Source: Bradyrhizobium tropiciagri (GTDB lineage: Bacteria > Pseudomonadota > Alphaproteobacteria > Rhizobiales > Xanthobacteraceae). Taken from it: a stretch of 64,000 bases of DNA. The notes below the pieces were generated by a model. The model ran no database searches, was not told where the DNA came from, and saw only the letters and a list, made by a program, of their open reading frames with translations. The position numbers were made by a program, and so were the translations under genes. The stretch is taken from NCBI RefSeq assembly GCF_001189845.1, contig NZ_LFLZ01000036.1:1-64000 (forward strand), given 5' to 3'. Of the stretch, positions 17,430 through 26,238 are shown piece after piece (the first letter of the stretch is position 1; the number at the start of each line of letters is the position of its first letter).

Positions 17430-19250
17430 ATGACGATGACCGAGCAAGCCCGAGACGCAAAGCCCGCCGCGATCGACAAGGAGCGGCTGCGCTCGAAATA
17501 CCGCGAGGAGCGCAACAAGCGGCTGCGCCCCGACGGCAATGACCAGTATCTCCAGATCAAGGGCCAGCTCGCGCATTATCTCGAGGATCCCTACACGCCG
17601 GTCGTGGCGCGCGCGCCGAAGACCGACCACGTCACCTTCGCCTTCATCGGCGGCGGCTTTGCCGGGCTCGCCACCGCGGCGCGGCTGACCGAGGCCGGCG
17701 TCAAGGATGTCCGCATTGTCGAGAAGGGCGGCGATTTCGGCGGCACCTGGTACTGGAACCGGTATCCCGGCGCGCAGTGCGATACGGCGTCGATGGTCTA
17801 CATGCCGCTGCTCGAAGAGACCGGCCACATGCCGTCGGAGAAATACGCGCATGCGCCGGAGATCCTGGCGCACTGCCAGCGGATCGGCCGGCAATTCGGT
17901 CTCTACGACAATGCGCTGTTTCACACCGAGGTGACGAGCCTCGATTGGGACGCGGCGCAGTCGCGCTGGATCATCCGCACCACGCGGGGCGATGCCTTCA
18001 CCGCGCAATATGTCGGAATCGGCACCGGCCCGCTGCACGTGCCGAAACTGCCGGGCATTCCCGGCATCGAGCGCTTCAAGGGCCACTCGTTCCACACCAG
18101 CCGCTGGGATTACGACTACACCGGCGGCGATCCCCGGGGCGCGCCGATGGACAAGCTTGCCGACAAGCGCGTCGGCATCATCGGCACCGGGGCGACGTCG
18201 GTGCAGTGCATCCCGCACCTGGCGCGCGCCTGCAAGGAGCTCTACGTGTTCCAGCGCACGCCGTCGTCGGTCGACGTGCGCGGCAACGGGCCGATCGATC
18301 CCGACTGGTTTGCCGATATCGCGACGCCGGGCTGGCAACAGCGCTGGCTGGAGAACTTCACCGCCAACCAGGCCGGTGGATCGGCCGAAGAGGACCTGGT
18401 GCAGGACGGCTGGACCGACCTGTCGAAGCGGATCCGCGCCAAGATCATGCTGCTGCCGCGCGAGCAGCGGAGCGTGGAAAACATGCGGGCGGCGTTCGAG
18501 GATTCCGACTTCGAGAAGATGGAGGAGATCCGCAACCGTGTCGACACCATCGTGCGCGATTCCGGCACGGCGAAGAACCTCAAGGCCTGGTATGGCCAGC
18601 TCTGCAAGCGACCATGTTTCCACGACGCCTATCTGCAGGCGTTCAACACGCCCGGCACCCATCTGGTCGATACCGACGGCAAGGGCGTCGAAGAGATCAC
18701 CGAGAACGGGATCGTCGTCGCGGGCAAGGAATACAAGCTCGACTGCATCATCTACGCGTCCGGCTTCGAGGTCGGCACCGAGTATAAGCGGCGGGCGGGC
18801 TTCGACGCGACGGGCCAAGACGGCCTCAAACTGTCGGACTATTGGGCCGAGGGCATGCGCACCAAGCACGGCATTCATGTGCATGACTTTCCAAATCTGT
18901 TCTTCGTGCAGCCGACGCAGGGCGCCAATCTGATCTCCAATGTGCCGCATAATCTGACCGAAGCGGCGCGCACCATCGCCCTGATGGTCAGACACGCGCA
19001 GGCCAATGGCTTCAAGGAAATCGAAGTCAGCAAGGAAGCCGAGAACCGCTGGGTCGAGCTGCTGCTGACCGCGGTCGGCCGGATGATCGGCGGCCCCGAT
19101 TGCACACCCGGCTATTACAACAATGAGGGACGTGAGCCCGGGCCCGCGGCCAAGCTCAATGTCGGCTATCCGGCGGGCGCGCTCGCCTACTTCAAATATA
19201 TCGACGAGTGGCGCCGCAGCGGCCAGTTCGAAGGCGTGCAATTCCGCTGA
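17430..19250 (+). CDS. Flavin-dependent monooxygenase, Baeyer-Villiger type
   Basis: A 606-residue FAD/NADPH enzyme. The FAD fold GGGFAG is at 74-79, the NADPH fold GTGATS is at 252-257, and between them FKGHSFHTSRW at 216-226 fits the Baeyer-Villiger fingerprint FxGxxxHTxxW. DFGGTWYWNRYPGAQCD is also characteristic. These enzymes insert oxygen next to a ketone to make an ester or lactone. The 30-50 residue N-terminal extension before the first fold is typical of the cyclohexanone/cyclopentadecanone/steroid monooxygenase group. It lies 47 bases after the acyl-CoA dehydrogenase and 48 before the alkyl sulfatase, suggesting one catabolic operon. Confidence 0.88.
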   Translation: MTMTEQARDAKPAAIDKERLRSKYREERNKRLRPDGNDQYLQIKGQLAHYLEDPYTPVVARAPKTDHVTFAFIGGGFAGLATAARLTEAGVKDVRIVEKGGDFGGTWYWNRYPGAQCDTASMVYMPLLEETGHMPSEKYAHAPEILAHCQRIGRQFGLYDNALFHTEVTSLDWDAAQSRWIIRTTRGDAFTAQYVGIGTGPLHVPKLPGIPGIERFKGHSFHTSRWDYDYTGGDPRGAPMDKLADKRVGIIGTGATSVQCIPHLARACKELYVFQRTPSSVDVRGNGPIDPDWFADIATPGWQQRWLENFTANQAGGSAEEDLVQDGWTDLSKRIRAKIMLLPREQRSVENMRAAFEDSDFEKMEEIRNRVDTIVRDSGTAKNLKAWYGQLCKRPCFHDAYLQAFNTPGTHLVDTDGKGVEEITENGIVVAGKEYKLDCIIYASGFEVGTEYKRRAGFDATGQDGLKLSDYWAEGMRTKHGIHVHDFPNLFFVQPTQGANLISNVPHNLTEAARTIALMVRHAQANGFKEIEVSKEAENRWVELLLTAVGRMIGGPDCTPGYYNNEGREPGPAAKLNVGYPAGALAYFKYIDEWRRSGQFEGVQFR

Positions 19251-19298
19251 GCGGTGCGTGATCGGGACTGATTTCTGCCCAACGAGGAGTGCCTGAGT

Positions 19299-21242
19299 AT
19301 GACGCAGACAACCGCAGGTGAGACATCGCACGAAGCTGCGAAGGCGGCATCCGCGCCGGTCATCGCGCAGCATGAGGCGACGCTGAAGGCGCTGCCGTTC
19401 TCCGATACGCGTGACTTCGACGACGCTGCGCGCGGCTTTCTCGGCACCATCGAGAACGCGCGCATCGCCTCGGCGCAGGGCCGGGTGGTCTGGAGTCTGG
19501 AGCCCTACGGCTTCCTCTCCGAGGAGAAGGCGCCTGCGACGGTTGACCCGAGCCTGTGGCGGCAGTCGCGGCTCAACATGCATCACGGCCTGTTCGAAGT
19601 GGTGCCGGGTGTCTACCAGGTGCGTGGGCTCGACATCGCCAACATGACGCTGATCGAGGGCGACAAGGGCGTCATCGTGGTCGACACGCTGACCTCGATC
19701 GAAGGCGCGCGCGCCGCGATGGAGCTGTACTTCCAGCATCGCGGCAAGCGGCCGGTCGCCGCCGTGATCTTCAGCCATACCCACACCGACCATTGGGGCG
19801 GCGCGCGGGGCGTGCTCGACGACGCCATGCTGGCGGCGGGCGTGCCGATCATTGCGCCGAACTTCTTCATGGAGCACGCGGTCTCCGAGAACATCATCGC
19901 GGGGCCGGCGATGCTGCGCCGCGCGCAATACCAGTTCGGGCCGTTCCTCGCCAAGGGCGTGCGCGGCCATGTCGATTGTGGCCTCGGCAAGACCATGGCG
20001 GCGGGCGGCGTCGCGCTGCTGCGGCCGACCGATCTGATCATCGCGACCGGCGACAGGCGCGTGATCGACGGCGTCGAGTTCGAATTTCAGATGGCGCCGA
20101 ACAGCGAGGCGCCGGCGGAGATGCATTTCTTCATCCCGCGCTACAAGCTCCTGAACCTGGCGGAGAACTGCACGCACAACTTCCACAACCTGCTGCCGTT
20201 CCGCGGCGCCGACGTGCGCGATGCGCTGGCCTGGTCGAAATATCTCGGCGAGGCGCTGCAGATGTGGGGCGGCAAGGCGGAAGCGATGTGCGGCCAGCAT
20301 CACTGGCCGGTCTGGGGACGGGAGCGGATCGACACCATGATCCGCGAGCAGCGCGACCTCTACAAATACGCGCATGACCAGACCATCCGGTTGATGAACC
20401 ACGGGCTCAACGCGGCCGAGATCGCCGAGACGATCCGGCTGCCGCAGAGTTTGGAGGGCGCCTGGCACGGCCGCGGCTATTACGGCCATATCAGGCACAA
20501 TGTGAAGGCGATCTACCAGAAGTATCTCGGCTGGTACGACGCCAATCCGGTCAATCTCGATCCGCTGCCGCCGGTCGAAGCCGGCAAGAAGTATGTCGAG
20601 TATATGGGCGGCGCCGATGCGATCCTGAAACGCGCTGCGGCGGATTTCGCCAAGGGCGAATTCCGCTTCGTGGCGCAGGCCGTGAGCCATCTCGTGTTCG
20701 CCGAGCCTGACAACCAGGCGGCGCGCGCATTGCTGGCCGACGCGTTCGAGCAGCTCGGCTATGCCGCCGAAAGTTCGACCTGGCGCAACGCCTATCTGTT
20801 CGGCGCGCAGGAGCTGCGGCAGGGCATGCCGAAGACGCCGCCGCGCTCGCCGATGCCGCGCGAGACGCTGGCCGCGCTGCGCACCGGGCAGCTCTGGGAC
20901 GTGCTCGGCATCCGCCTCAACGGCCCCAAGGCCGAAGGCAAGCACATCGTGCTGAACTGGAGCTTTACCGATACGGGTGAGACCTTCGTCCTCAATCTCG
21001 AGAACTCGGCGCTGACTTACATCGAGGGCGCGCAGGCCGCAGATGCGCACGCCGGCTTCACGCTGGCGCGCAGCGTGCTGGATGAGGTCATCGCCAAGCT
21101 GACCACGTTCCCGGAAGCCGTCGCCGCCGGCACGGTCAAGGTATCCGGCGAGCCGCTGCGGCTCGGTGAATTGATGATGCTGATGGATGAGTTCCCGCGG
21201 ATGTGGGAGATCGTCGAGCCGAAGCGGACGGTGGTGACATAG
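19299..21242 (+). CDS. Alkyl sulfatase, SdsA/BDS1-type metallo-beta-lactamase-fold hydrolase
   Basis: A 647-residue zinc enzyme that cleaves alkyl sulfate esters such as dodecyl sulfate to alcohol and sulfate. The binuclear metal motif HTHTDH is at 160-165, followed by WGGARG. Other family features are MHHGLFEVVPGVYQVRG, EHAVSENIIAG, ENCTHNFHNLLPFRGA and a C-terminal SCP2-like lipid-binding domain (WDVLGIRLNGPKAEGK onward). Unlike secreted SdsA1, no signal peptide is visible, so it is probably cytoplasmic. Together with the upstream monooxygenase and dehydrogenase it suggests use of sulfated or cyclic aliphatic compounds. Confidence 0.9.
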   Translation: MTQTTAGETSHEAAKAASAPVIAQHEATLKALPFSDTRDFDDAARGFLGTIENARIASAQGRVVWSLEPYGFLSEEKAPATVDPSLWRQSRLNMHHGLFEVVPGVYQVRGLDIANMTLIEGDKGVIVVDTLTSIEGARAAMELYFQHRGKRPVAAVIFSHTHTDHWGGARGVLDDAMLAAGVPIIAPNFFMEHAVSENIIAGPAMLRRAQYQFGPFLAKGVRGHVDCGLGKTMAAGGVALLRPTDLIIATGDRRVIDGVEFEFQMAPNSEAPAEMHFFIPRYKLLNLAENCTHNFHNLLPFRGADVRDALAWSKYLGEALQMWGGKAEAMCGQHHWPVWGRERIDTMIREQRDLYKYAHDQTIRLMNHGLNAAEIAETIRLPQSLEGAWHGRGYYGHIRHNVKAIYQKYLGWYDANPVNLDPLPPVEAGKKYVEYMGGADAILKRAAADFAKGEFRFVAQAVSHLVFAEPDNQAARALLADAFEQLGYAAESSTWRNAYLFGAQELRQGMPKTPPRSPMPRETLAALRTGQLWDVLGIRLNGPKAEGKHIVLNWSFTDTGETFVLNLENSALTYIEGAQAADAHAGFTLARSVLDEVIAKLTTFPEAVAAGTVKVSGEPLRLGELMMLMDEFPRMWEIVEPKRTVVT

Positions 21243-21264
21243 AGCCGTATGTGCTGAACGTTGA

Positions 21265-21343
21265 CCGTCACCCTGAGGGGCGCGCTCTCGCGCGCGCCTC
21301 GAAGGGTTGACGGCCCGGCTGGTGGCCGCGCTCAGGATGACGG
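21265..21343. repeat. Intergenic inverted repeat (CACCCTGAGG/CAGGATGACGG family)
   Basis: The left end CCGTCACCCTGAGG pairs with the right end CTCAGGATGACGG. An internal GCGCGC-TCTC-GCGCGC hairpin follows the left arm. It sits between the convergent alkyl sulfatase and livF genes and is a shorter relative of the 4007-4133 element. Confidence 0.75.
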
Positions 21344-21359
21344 ATTGGCAGACGAGGTC

Positions 21360-22064
21360 TCAAATCCCGAGATACGCCGCCTGCACCTGCTTGTTGTTGG
21401 CAAGCTCGGCGCTGGTGCCTTGCATGATGACGTTGCCGCTTTCCAGCACATAGGCGCGCTGCACGAGGGACAGCGCGCGGCTGACATTCTGCTCGACCAG
21501 CAGGATCGCGGTGCCCATCTTGTGGATCTCGCCGATCTTCTCGAAGGTGACGTCGGTCATCACGGGCGCGAGGCCGAGTGAGGGTTCGTCCAGCATCAAC
21601 AGGCGGGGTTTCAGCATCAACCCGCGGCCGACCGCGACCATCTGCTGCTCGCCGCCGCTCATGGTGCCGGCAAGCTGCTTCCTGCGGTCGGCGAGCCGCG
21701 GGAAGATACTGTAGACCAGCTCCATCGTGCGTGTGCGATCCGCTTTGGCTTTCGGCGTATAGGCGCCGATCTCGAGATTCTCCTGCACCGTCATGTCGGG
21801 GAACACCTGGCGGCCTTCGGGGACATGCGCGATGCCGAGCTCCGGAATCCGGTACGGCGGCAGCGCGGCGAGATCGACGCCGTCGAACGTGACCTTGCCG
21901 GCGAACAGTTTGACGAGGCCGGAGACCGCGCGCAGCGTCGTGCTCTTGCCGGCACCGTTGGCGCCTAGCAGGCCGACGGCTTCGCCCTCGCCGATGGAGA
22001 TGCTGACATCGGTGATGGCAGGGACCGAACCATAGCTGGCGCTGACGCCGGAGAGCTCAAGCAT
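21360..22064 (-). CDS. ABC transporter ATP-binding protein, LivF type
   Basis: A 234-residue ATPase with Walker A GANGAGKST, signature MSGGEQQMVAVGRGLM, Walker B LLMLDEPSLGLAP and switch LLVEQNVSRAL. It is the last gene of a five-gene minus-strand operon (binding protein, LivH, LivM, LivG, LivF) and overlaps livG by eight bases. This system is complete, unlike the one at 141-3522, and its permeases are separate proteins. Confidence 0.9.
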   Translation of the reverse strand: MLELSGVSASYGSVPAITDVSISIGEGEAVGLLGANGAGKSTTLRAVSGLVKLFAGKVTFDGVDLAALPPYRIPELGIAHVPEGRQVFPDMTVQENLEIGAYTPKAKADRTRTMELVYSIFPRLADRRKQLAGTMSGGEQQMVAVGRGLMLKPRLLMLDEPSLGLAPVMTDVTFEKIGEIHKMGTAILLVEQNVSRALSLVQRAYVLESGNVIMQGTSAELANNKQVQAAYLGI

Positions 22065-22800
22065 GGGCGTCTCCCGGCGGATGCACGTAGGAGCCGAGAT
22101 AGGCGCGGATCACTTCCGGATTCTCCACGATCTCCTTCGGCGCGCCCTCGGCGATCTTCTGGCCGTGGTCGAGCACCACGATGTGGCGGGCCACCGCCAT
22201 GATCGCGCGCATCACATGCTCGACGATCACGATGGTCAGGCCGCTCGCCGAGAGCTTCTTCACCAGCGCCACCGCCTGGTCGATCTCGGCCGGGTTGAGC
22301 CCGGCCATCACCTCGTCGAGCAGAAGGATCCTCGGCTGCGTCGCCAGCGCGCGGGCCATCTCCAGGCGGCGCTGGTCGATGGTGGTGAGGTCCTTGGCCG
22401 GGGTCTGCTCCCTGGCGCCGAGGCCGACGAACTCGATCGCCTCGCGCGCCTTGCTGCGTGCCGCGGCAATGTGACGGTCGCGCAGGAAGGCGCCGGTCAT
22501 CACATTGGCGAGCACCGTCATCGCGCCGAACGGCTTTGCGACCTGGAAGGTGCGGGCCATCCCCAGGGCGCAGACATCGTGCGGCTTGAGACCCACGACC
22601 TCGTGACCGAAGGCGAGCACCGAGCCGGAGTCCGGCCGGTGAAATCCCGTGATCAGGTGAAAGCTCGTGGTCTTGCCGGCGCCGTTCGGTCCGATCAACG
22701 CGACCGTCTCGTTCTCCTGCACGGTGAAGCTGACATCCTGCACGGCGCGCAGGCCGCCGAAGCGCTTGCTGAGACCCTTGATGACCAGTGCTTCCGCCAT
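22057..22800 (-). CDS. ABC transporter ATP-binding protein, LivG type
   Basis: A 247-residue ATPase. Walker A is GPNGAGKTTSFHLITG, the signature region is LTTIDQRRLEMARAL, Walker B is ILLLDEVMAGLNP and the H-loop is IVEHVMRAI. The open frame extends further upstream into livM, but MAEALVIKGLSKRFGG is the natural start, so 22800 was chosen. That leaves 10 bases after the livM stop. Typical of LivG, the signature LSGGQ is not conserved. Confidence 0.9.
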   Translation of the reverse strand: MAEALVIKGLSKRFGGLRAVQDVSFTVQENETVALIGPNGAGKTTSFHLITGFHRPDSGSVLAFGHEVVGLKPHDVCALGMARTFQVAKPFGAMTVLANVMTGAFLRDRHIAAARSKAREAIEFVGLGAREQTPAKDLTTIDQRRLEMARALATQPRILLLDEVMAGLNPAEIDQAVALVKKLSASGLTIVIVEHVMRAIMAVARHIVVLDHGQKIAEGAPKEIVENPEVIRAYLGSYVHPPGDAHA

Positions 22801-22810
22801 CGGGGCGACC

Positions 22811-23797
22811 TCAGGCGCGTGCCGGCTTGCGCCGGAGGGTGCGGTGATAGACATCGGTCGCAAACCCGATCAGCCCGGTCGGCCGCCACAGGATGACCGC
22901 CATCAGGATCAGGCTGTAGACCGTGAGCTGGATGCCGCCCACCGAGCTGCCGAGCCAGCTTTGCAACAGCGCCGAGGTGGTCTCCAGCAGCACGGTGCCG
23001 ATCACGGGGCCCCATAGCGTGCCGATGCCGCCGACAATCGACACCAGCGCCGCCTCGATCGAGACGTTGAAGCTGAACGCGGTCGCGGGATCGATGAAGT
23101 AGATGTATTGCGTGTAGAAGGTGCCGGCGAGCGCGGTCAGGAACGCGCTGATCATGTAGATGTCGCGCTTGATCTTGGGGGCGTTGACGCCGACCGCTTC
23201 CGCGGCATCTTCATCCTCGCCGATCGCGACGAGGTAGTAGCCCATCCAGGATTTTTCGATCCTGTGGGTGATCCACAGCCCGACCGCGAGCAGTCCGAGC
23301 ACGACGTAGTAATAGGACGACTTCTCCTCGAACTGCATCATCAGCGGCGCGCTGCCGAGATTCGGGATCGTGGTGCCTTCCGCGCCCCAGGCGAAATCGC
23401 GGAACTTGAGGAAGATCAGCATCAGCACCTGGGCGGTCGCGATGGTCGCGATGGTGAAGTAGGGGCCACGCAGGCGGAAGCAGAGCCAGCCGATCGGCAG
23501 GCTAGCCAGCATCGCGACCACGCCGCCGGCGATCATCCCGATCCAGGGCGAGATCCCGTAGTTCACCTGCATGATGGTCGAGGTGTAGGCGCCGAGCCCG
23601 AAATAGGCGGCGTGCCCGAGCGACAGCTGCTTGGCATAGCCGCCCATCAGGTTCCAGGCAACGCCGATGAAGGAGAACAGCAAGATGCGGATGAAGATGT
23701 CGATCGCGAAGGATGAGGTGACGAGCTGGGGCAGCGCGAGCATGACGACGGCGCCGATCGCGAGCCCGAGCCACTTCAATGTGCCTGAGGTCTGCAT
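22811..23797 (-). CDS. Branched-chain amino acid-type ABC transporter permease, LivM type
   Basis: A 328-residue membrane protein with about ten hydrophobic segments. It contains the LivM hallmark GGYAKQLSLGHAAYFGLGAY and the coupling region GEDEDAAEAVGVNAPKIKR, followed by VSIVGGIGTLWGPVIG. It overlaps livH by one base (TGATG). It forms the permease heterodimer with LivH. The substrate is not predictable from sequence; the context is alkyl or cyclic compound breakdown. Confidence 0.9.
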   Translation of the reverse strand: MQTSGTLKWLGLAIGAVVMLALPQLVTSSFAIDIFIRILLFSFIGVAWNLMGGYAKQLSLGHAAYFGLGAYTSTIMQVNYGISPWIGMIAGGVVAMLASLPIGWLCFRLRGPYFTIATIATAQVLMLIFLKFRDFAWGAEGTTIPNLGSAPLMMQFEEKSSYYYVVLGLLAVGLWITHRIEKSWMGYYLVAIGEDEDAAEAVGVNAPKIKRDIYMISAFLTALAGTFYTQYIYFIDPATAFSFNVSIEAALVSIVGGIGTLWGPVIGTVLLETTSALLQSWLGSSVGGIQLTVYSLILMAVILWRPTGLIGFATDVYHRTLRRKPARA

Positions 23798-24666
23798 CAG
23801 CGGCCTCTCCTGGCGCCGAGACCGCTCGGCCTGAAGGCAAGCGTCAGCAGCAGCAGCCCGAACACCACGATCAGGCCGGAATCGGCGCCGACGAACTGGA
23901 TGCCGAGCGATTCCGCGATGCCCATCATCAGGCTCGCGACCAGCGCGCCCATCACATTGCCGAGCGTGCCCATCACGACGGCGACGAACGCCATCAGCAC
24001 GAACACCTGGCCGACGAACGGATAGGCCGAATAGAACGGCATCAAGAGCGAGCCGGCGGCGCCCGCGAGCGCCAGCGCAGTGCCGAACGCCACCGCGAAT
24101 ACGCGGTTCGGATTGATCCCCATCAGCATCGCGACGTCGCGGTTCTGCGACGCCGCGCGCATGGCGCGGCCGAGATCGGTGGTGTGCAGGAACACCCAGA
24201 GCAGGCCGCTCAGCGCCATCGCAACCGCGAAGGCGATCAGCTTGGCCACCGGAATGTAAAGCCCGCCGATATGCCAGGCTTCATCCGAATAGAAGGTATG
24301 GACGGTGCGGTAATTGGCGCTGAACAGCATCAGCGAGAGATTGAGCAGCAAGAGCGACAGCGCGAAGGTCAGGAAGATCTGCGGCATGTCGTTCGGCCCG
24401 AGCACCCTGCGGATCAGGAAATGCTGGATCAGGACGCCGGCCAGGAACAGCACCGGCATCGAGACCACAAGCGAGACCAGCGGATCGATGCCGAATTGGG
24501 TGGCGAGGAAGAACGAGATATACATCCCGATCATCACGAACTCGCCCTGCGCGAAATTGACGATCTTGACCACGCCGAAGATCAGCGTGACGCCGATGCT
24601 GACAAGCGCGTAGATGCCGCCGATGAGCAGGCCGTTGATCACAGCCTGGGCCAGTGTCTCCCACAT
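23797..24666 (-). CDS. Branched-chain amino acid-type ABC transporter permease, LivH type
   Basis: A 289-residue membrane protein. It starts LAQAVINGLLIGGIYALVSIG and has FGVVKIVNFAQGEFVMIGMY, both typical of LivH. The coupling loop is RAASQNRDVAMLMGINPNRV, and VVMGTLGNVMGALVAS follows. It is translated 16 bases after the binding-protein gene in the same operon. It is separate from LivM here, in contrast with the fused protein at 141-2033. Confidence 0.9.
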   Translation of the reverse strand: MWETLAQAVINGLLIGGIYALVSIGVTLIFGVVKIVNFAQGEFVMIGMYISFFLATQFGIDPLVSLVVSMPVLFLAGVLIQHFLIRRVLGPNDMPQIFLTFALSLLLLNLSLMLFSANYRTVHTFYSDEAWHIGGLYIPVAKLIAFAVAMALSGLLWVFLHTTDLGRAMRAASQNRDVAMLMGINPNRVFAVAFGTALALAGAAGSLLMPFYSAYPFVGQVFVLMAFVAVVMGTLGNVMGALVASLMMGIAESLGIQFVGADSGLIVVFGLLLLTLAFRPSGLGARRGR

Positions 24667-24682
24667 GCGATGCGACCGCGGT

Positions 24683-25936
24683 TCAGGTCTTCATCAGCGG
24701 GGCGCGGGCGTCTTCCTTGGGGAAGATGCTGGCGAGATCGGCGTTCTGCCACTGCACGCCGACCGGACGGCCATAGACGTTCTTGCCGTCCGGGCCGAAC
24801 TTCACCTTGCCGCCCGGCGCCATCGCCGCATAGCCGGAGGAGACGTCGAGCGTCGAGAGCGCTTCGCGCACCTTCTTGGGATCGGCGGAGGCGGCGCGCT
24901 CCAGCGCGTCGGCCAGCATGAAGGTCTGCGCGACCAGGCCGCCGGCATATTCGAAGGCGAACTCGCCGGTGCGCTTCTTGAATTCGGCGTTGACCTTCTG
25001 CGCATCCTCGTTGACGTCGTGGTTCCAGTGCGCGACGCCCTGCAGGCCCTCGGCCGCCTTGCCGACATTCTTGTAGAAGTCCGGCATCACGAAGCCGCCC
25101 GAGCCGCCATTGATCGCAATGTCGAGCCCGACCTGCTTCACGGTGCGCACGATCAGGATGAGGTCGTTGAGATAGGACAGCGAGAACAGCGTATTGGCGC
25201 CGGAAGCCTTGACCTTGTTGATCAGCGGGCTGGCATCGGTGAAGCCGGCCGAGTAGGGCTCGAACATCACGATCTCGACGCCTTCGCCCGGCGCCAGCTC
25301 CTTCAGCCCGTTCGAGGTCGAGGTACCGAACGCCGTGTTCTCGAAGATGACGGCGACCTTGGCCTGATCGCTGACCAGCTTGGCCATCTGCAGCTGCGCC
25401 TTGGCGAATTGCGAGGCGCGCGCGAACGGCGTGAAGGTGTAGCTGCGCCCCTTGTTGAGCTGGTCGGAGCTCGATCCGGTGATGATCGGAACGTGAGCGC
25501 GCTCGCAGACCTCGCTCGCGATCAAGGTCAGCGCGCTGGCATAGCAGCCATGGATTGCCGACAGCTTGTTGCCTGATATCAGGCGGTCGGTCTCGGTGCG
25601 CGTCACCGTGGTGTCGCTCTGCACGTCGGAGACGATGAGGTTGAGCTTGGCGCTGCCAAGCGACTTGATGCCGCCGGCCTCGTTGACCATGTCGACGGCG
25701 AGCTTGGCTGCTGCAACGCAGCCGGTGCCGATCTGCGCCATGCTGCCGGTGGTCGGATAGAGCGCGCCGATATTGATCGGGTCGGCGGCCCAACCGCGCA
25801 GCGGGACCGCGCCGAATGCGCCGGCCGCGAGGACGCCGCCGGTCTTGGCCAGGAACTTGCGGCGGTTCAGCTTGGTCCGTGAGGCTTGGGTTGGCACGGC
25901 ATTATTAATGGCCGGCGGCTTGCGGTCCCTTGTCAT
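24683..25936 (-). CDS. ABC transporter substrate-binding protein, Liv type
   Basis: A 417-residue periplasmic receptor and the first gene of the second Liv operon. The N-terminus carries a twin-arginine signal (NRRKFLAKTGGVLAAG) with cleavage near GWAA-DPI. The mature part has the type I binding fold seen in PINIGALYPTTGSMAQIG, AIHGCYASALT and KVAVIFENTAFGTS. Tat export of a Liv-type receptor suggests folding before export, which is common for such proteins in this group. Ligand unknown; amides, urea or aromatic acids are alternatives to amino acids. Confidence 0.88.
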   Translation of the reverse strand: MTRDRKPPAINNAVPTQASRTKLNRRKFLAKTGGVLAAGAFGAVPLRGWAADPINIGALYPTTGSMAQIGTGCVAAAKLAVDMVNEAGGIKSLGSAKLNLIVSDVQSDTTVTRTETDRLISGNKLSAIHGCYASALTLIASEVCERAHVPIITGSSSDQLNKGRSYTFTPFARASQFAKAQLQMAKLVSDQAKVAVIFENTAFGTSTSNGLKELAPGEGVEIVMFEPYSAGFTDASPLINKVKASGANTLFSLSYLNDLILIVRTVKQVGLDIAINGGSGGFVMPDFYKNVGKAAEGLQGVAHWNHDVNEDAQKVNAEFKKRTGEFAFEYAGGLVAQTFMLADALERAASADPKKVREALSTLDVSSGYAAMAPGGKVKFGPDGKNVYGRPVGVQWQNADLASIFPKEDARAPLMKT

Positions 25937-26238
25937 GGCGTTCCCCCTGTGCGACCGCGGCCCGGTTGCTCCGTCCGCTCGCTTATTATTTTTTGCTCAA
26001 GCGGGGCGCATAAGAGCACGTAATTCGGCAATCGCAAAGGCGATATCGGCCGGGCTCATGGGGAAACGAACTGCGACTGGTGCGTCGCAACAATCGTGCG
26101 ACGCGTGCATGTGAGCAGCTCCGCTGCGCGAGAGCTGCCGCCAGAGATGACGGTATTATTGACAATCGAATGACCCAACGAACCGGCACGGACAGTGCCG
26201 GCCGGCCCGCCGGATCATTCGATCGGCCGCTGCAACTC
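25937..26238. other. Intergenic region between two minus-strand genes, nothing clear
   Basis: These 302 bases should hold the promoter of the second Liv operon, near 25940-26010 on the minus strand. A short stem (GCAGCTC with GAGCTGC) occurs near 26113-26135. No coding frame, RNA gene or recognisable operator was seen. Confidence 0.4.

Noticed and set aside
17406..21050. A very long open frame on the minus strand opposite the monooxygenase and alkyl sulfatase genes
   Set aside because: Its translation is Arg/His/Asp-rich without any family motif, as expected for the complement of high-GC coding sequence. The plus strand has two full-length proteins with catalytic motifs.
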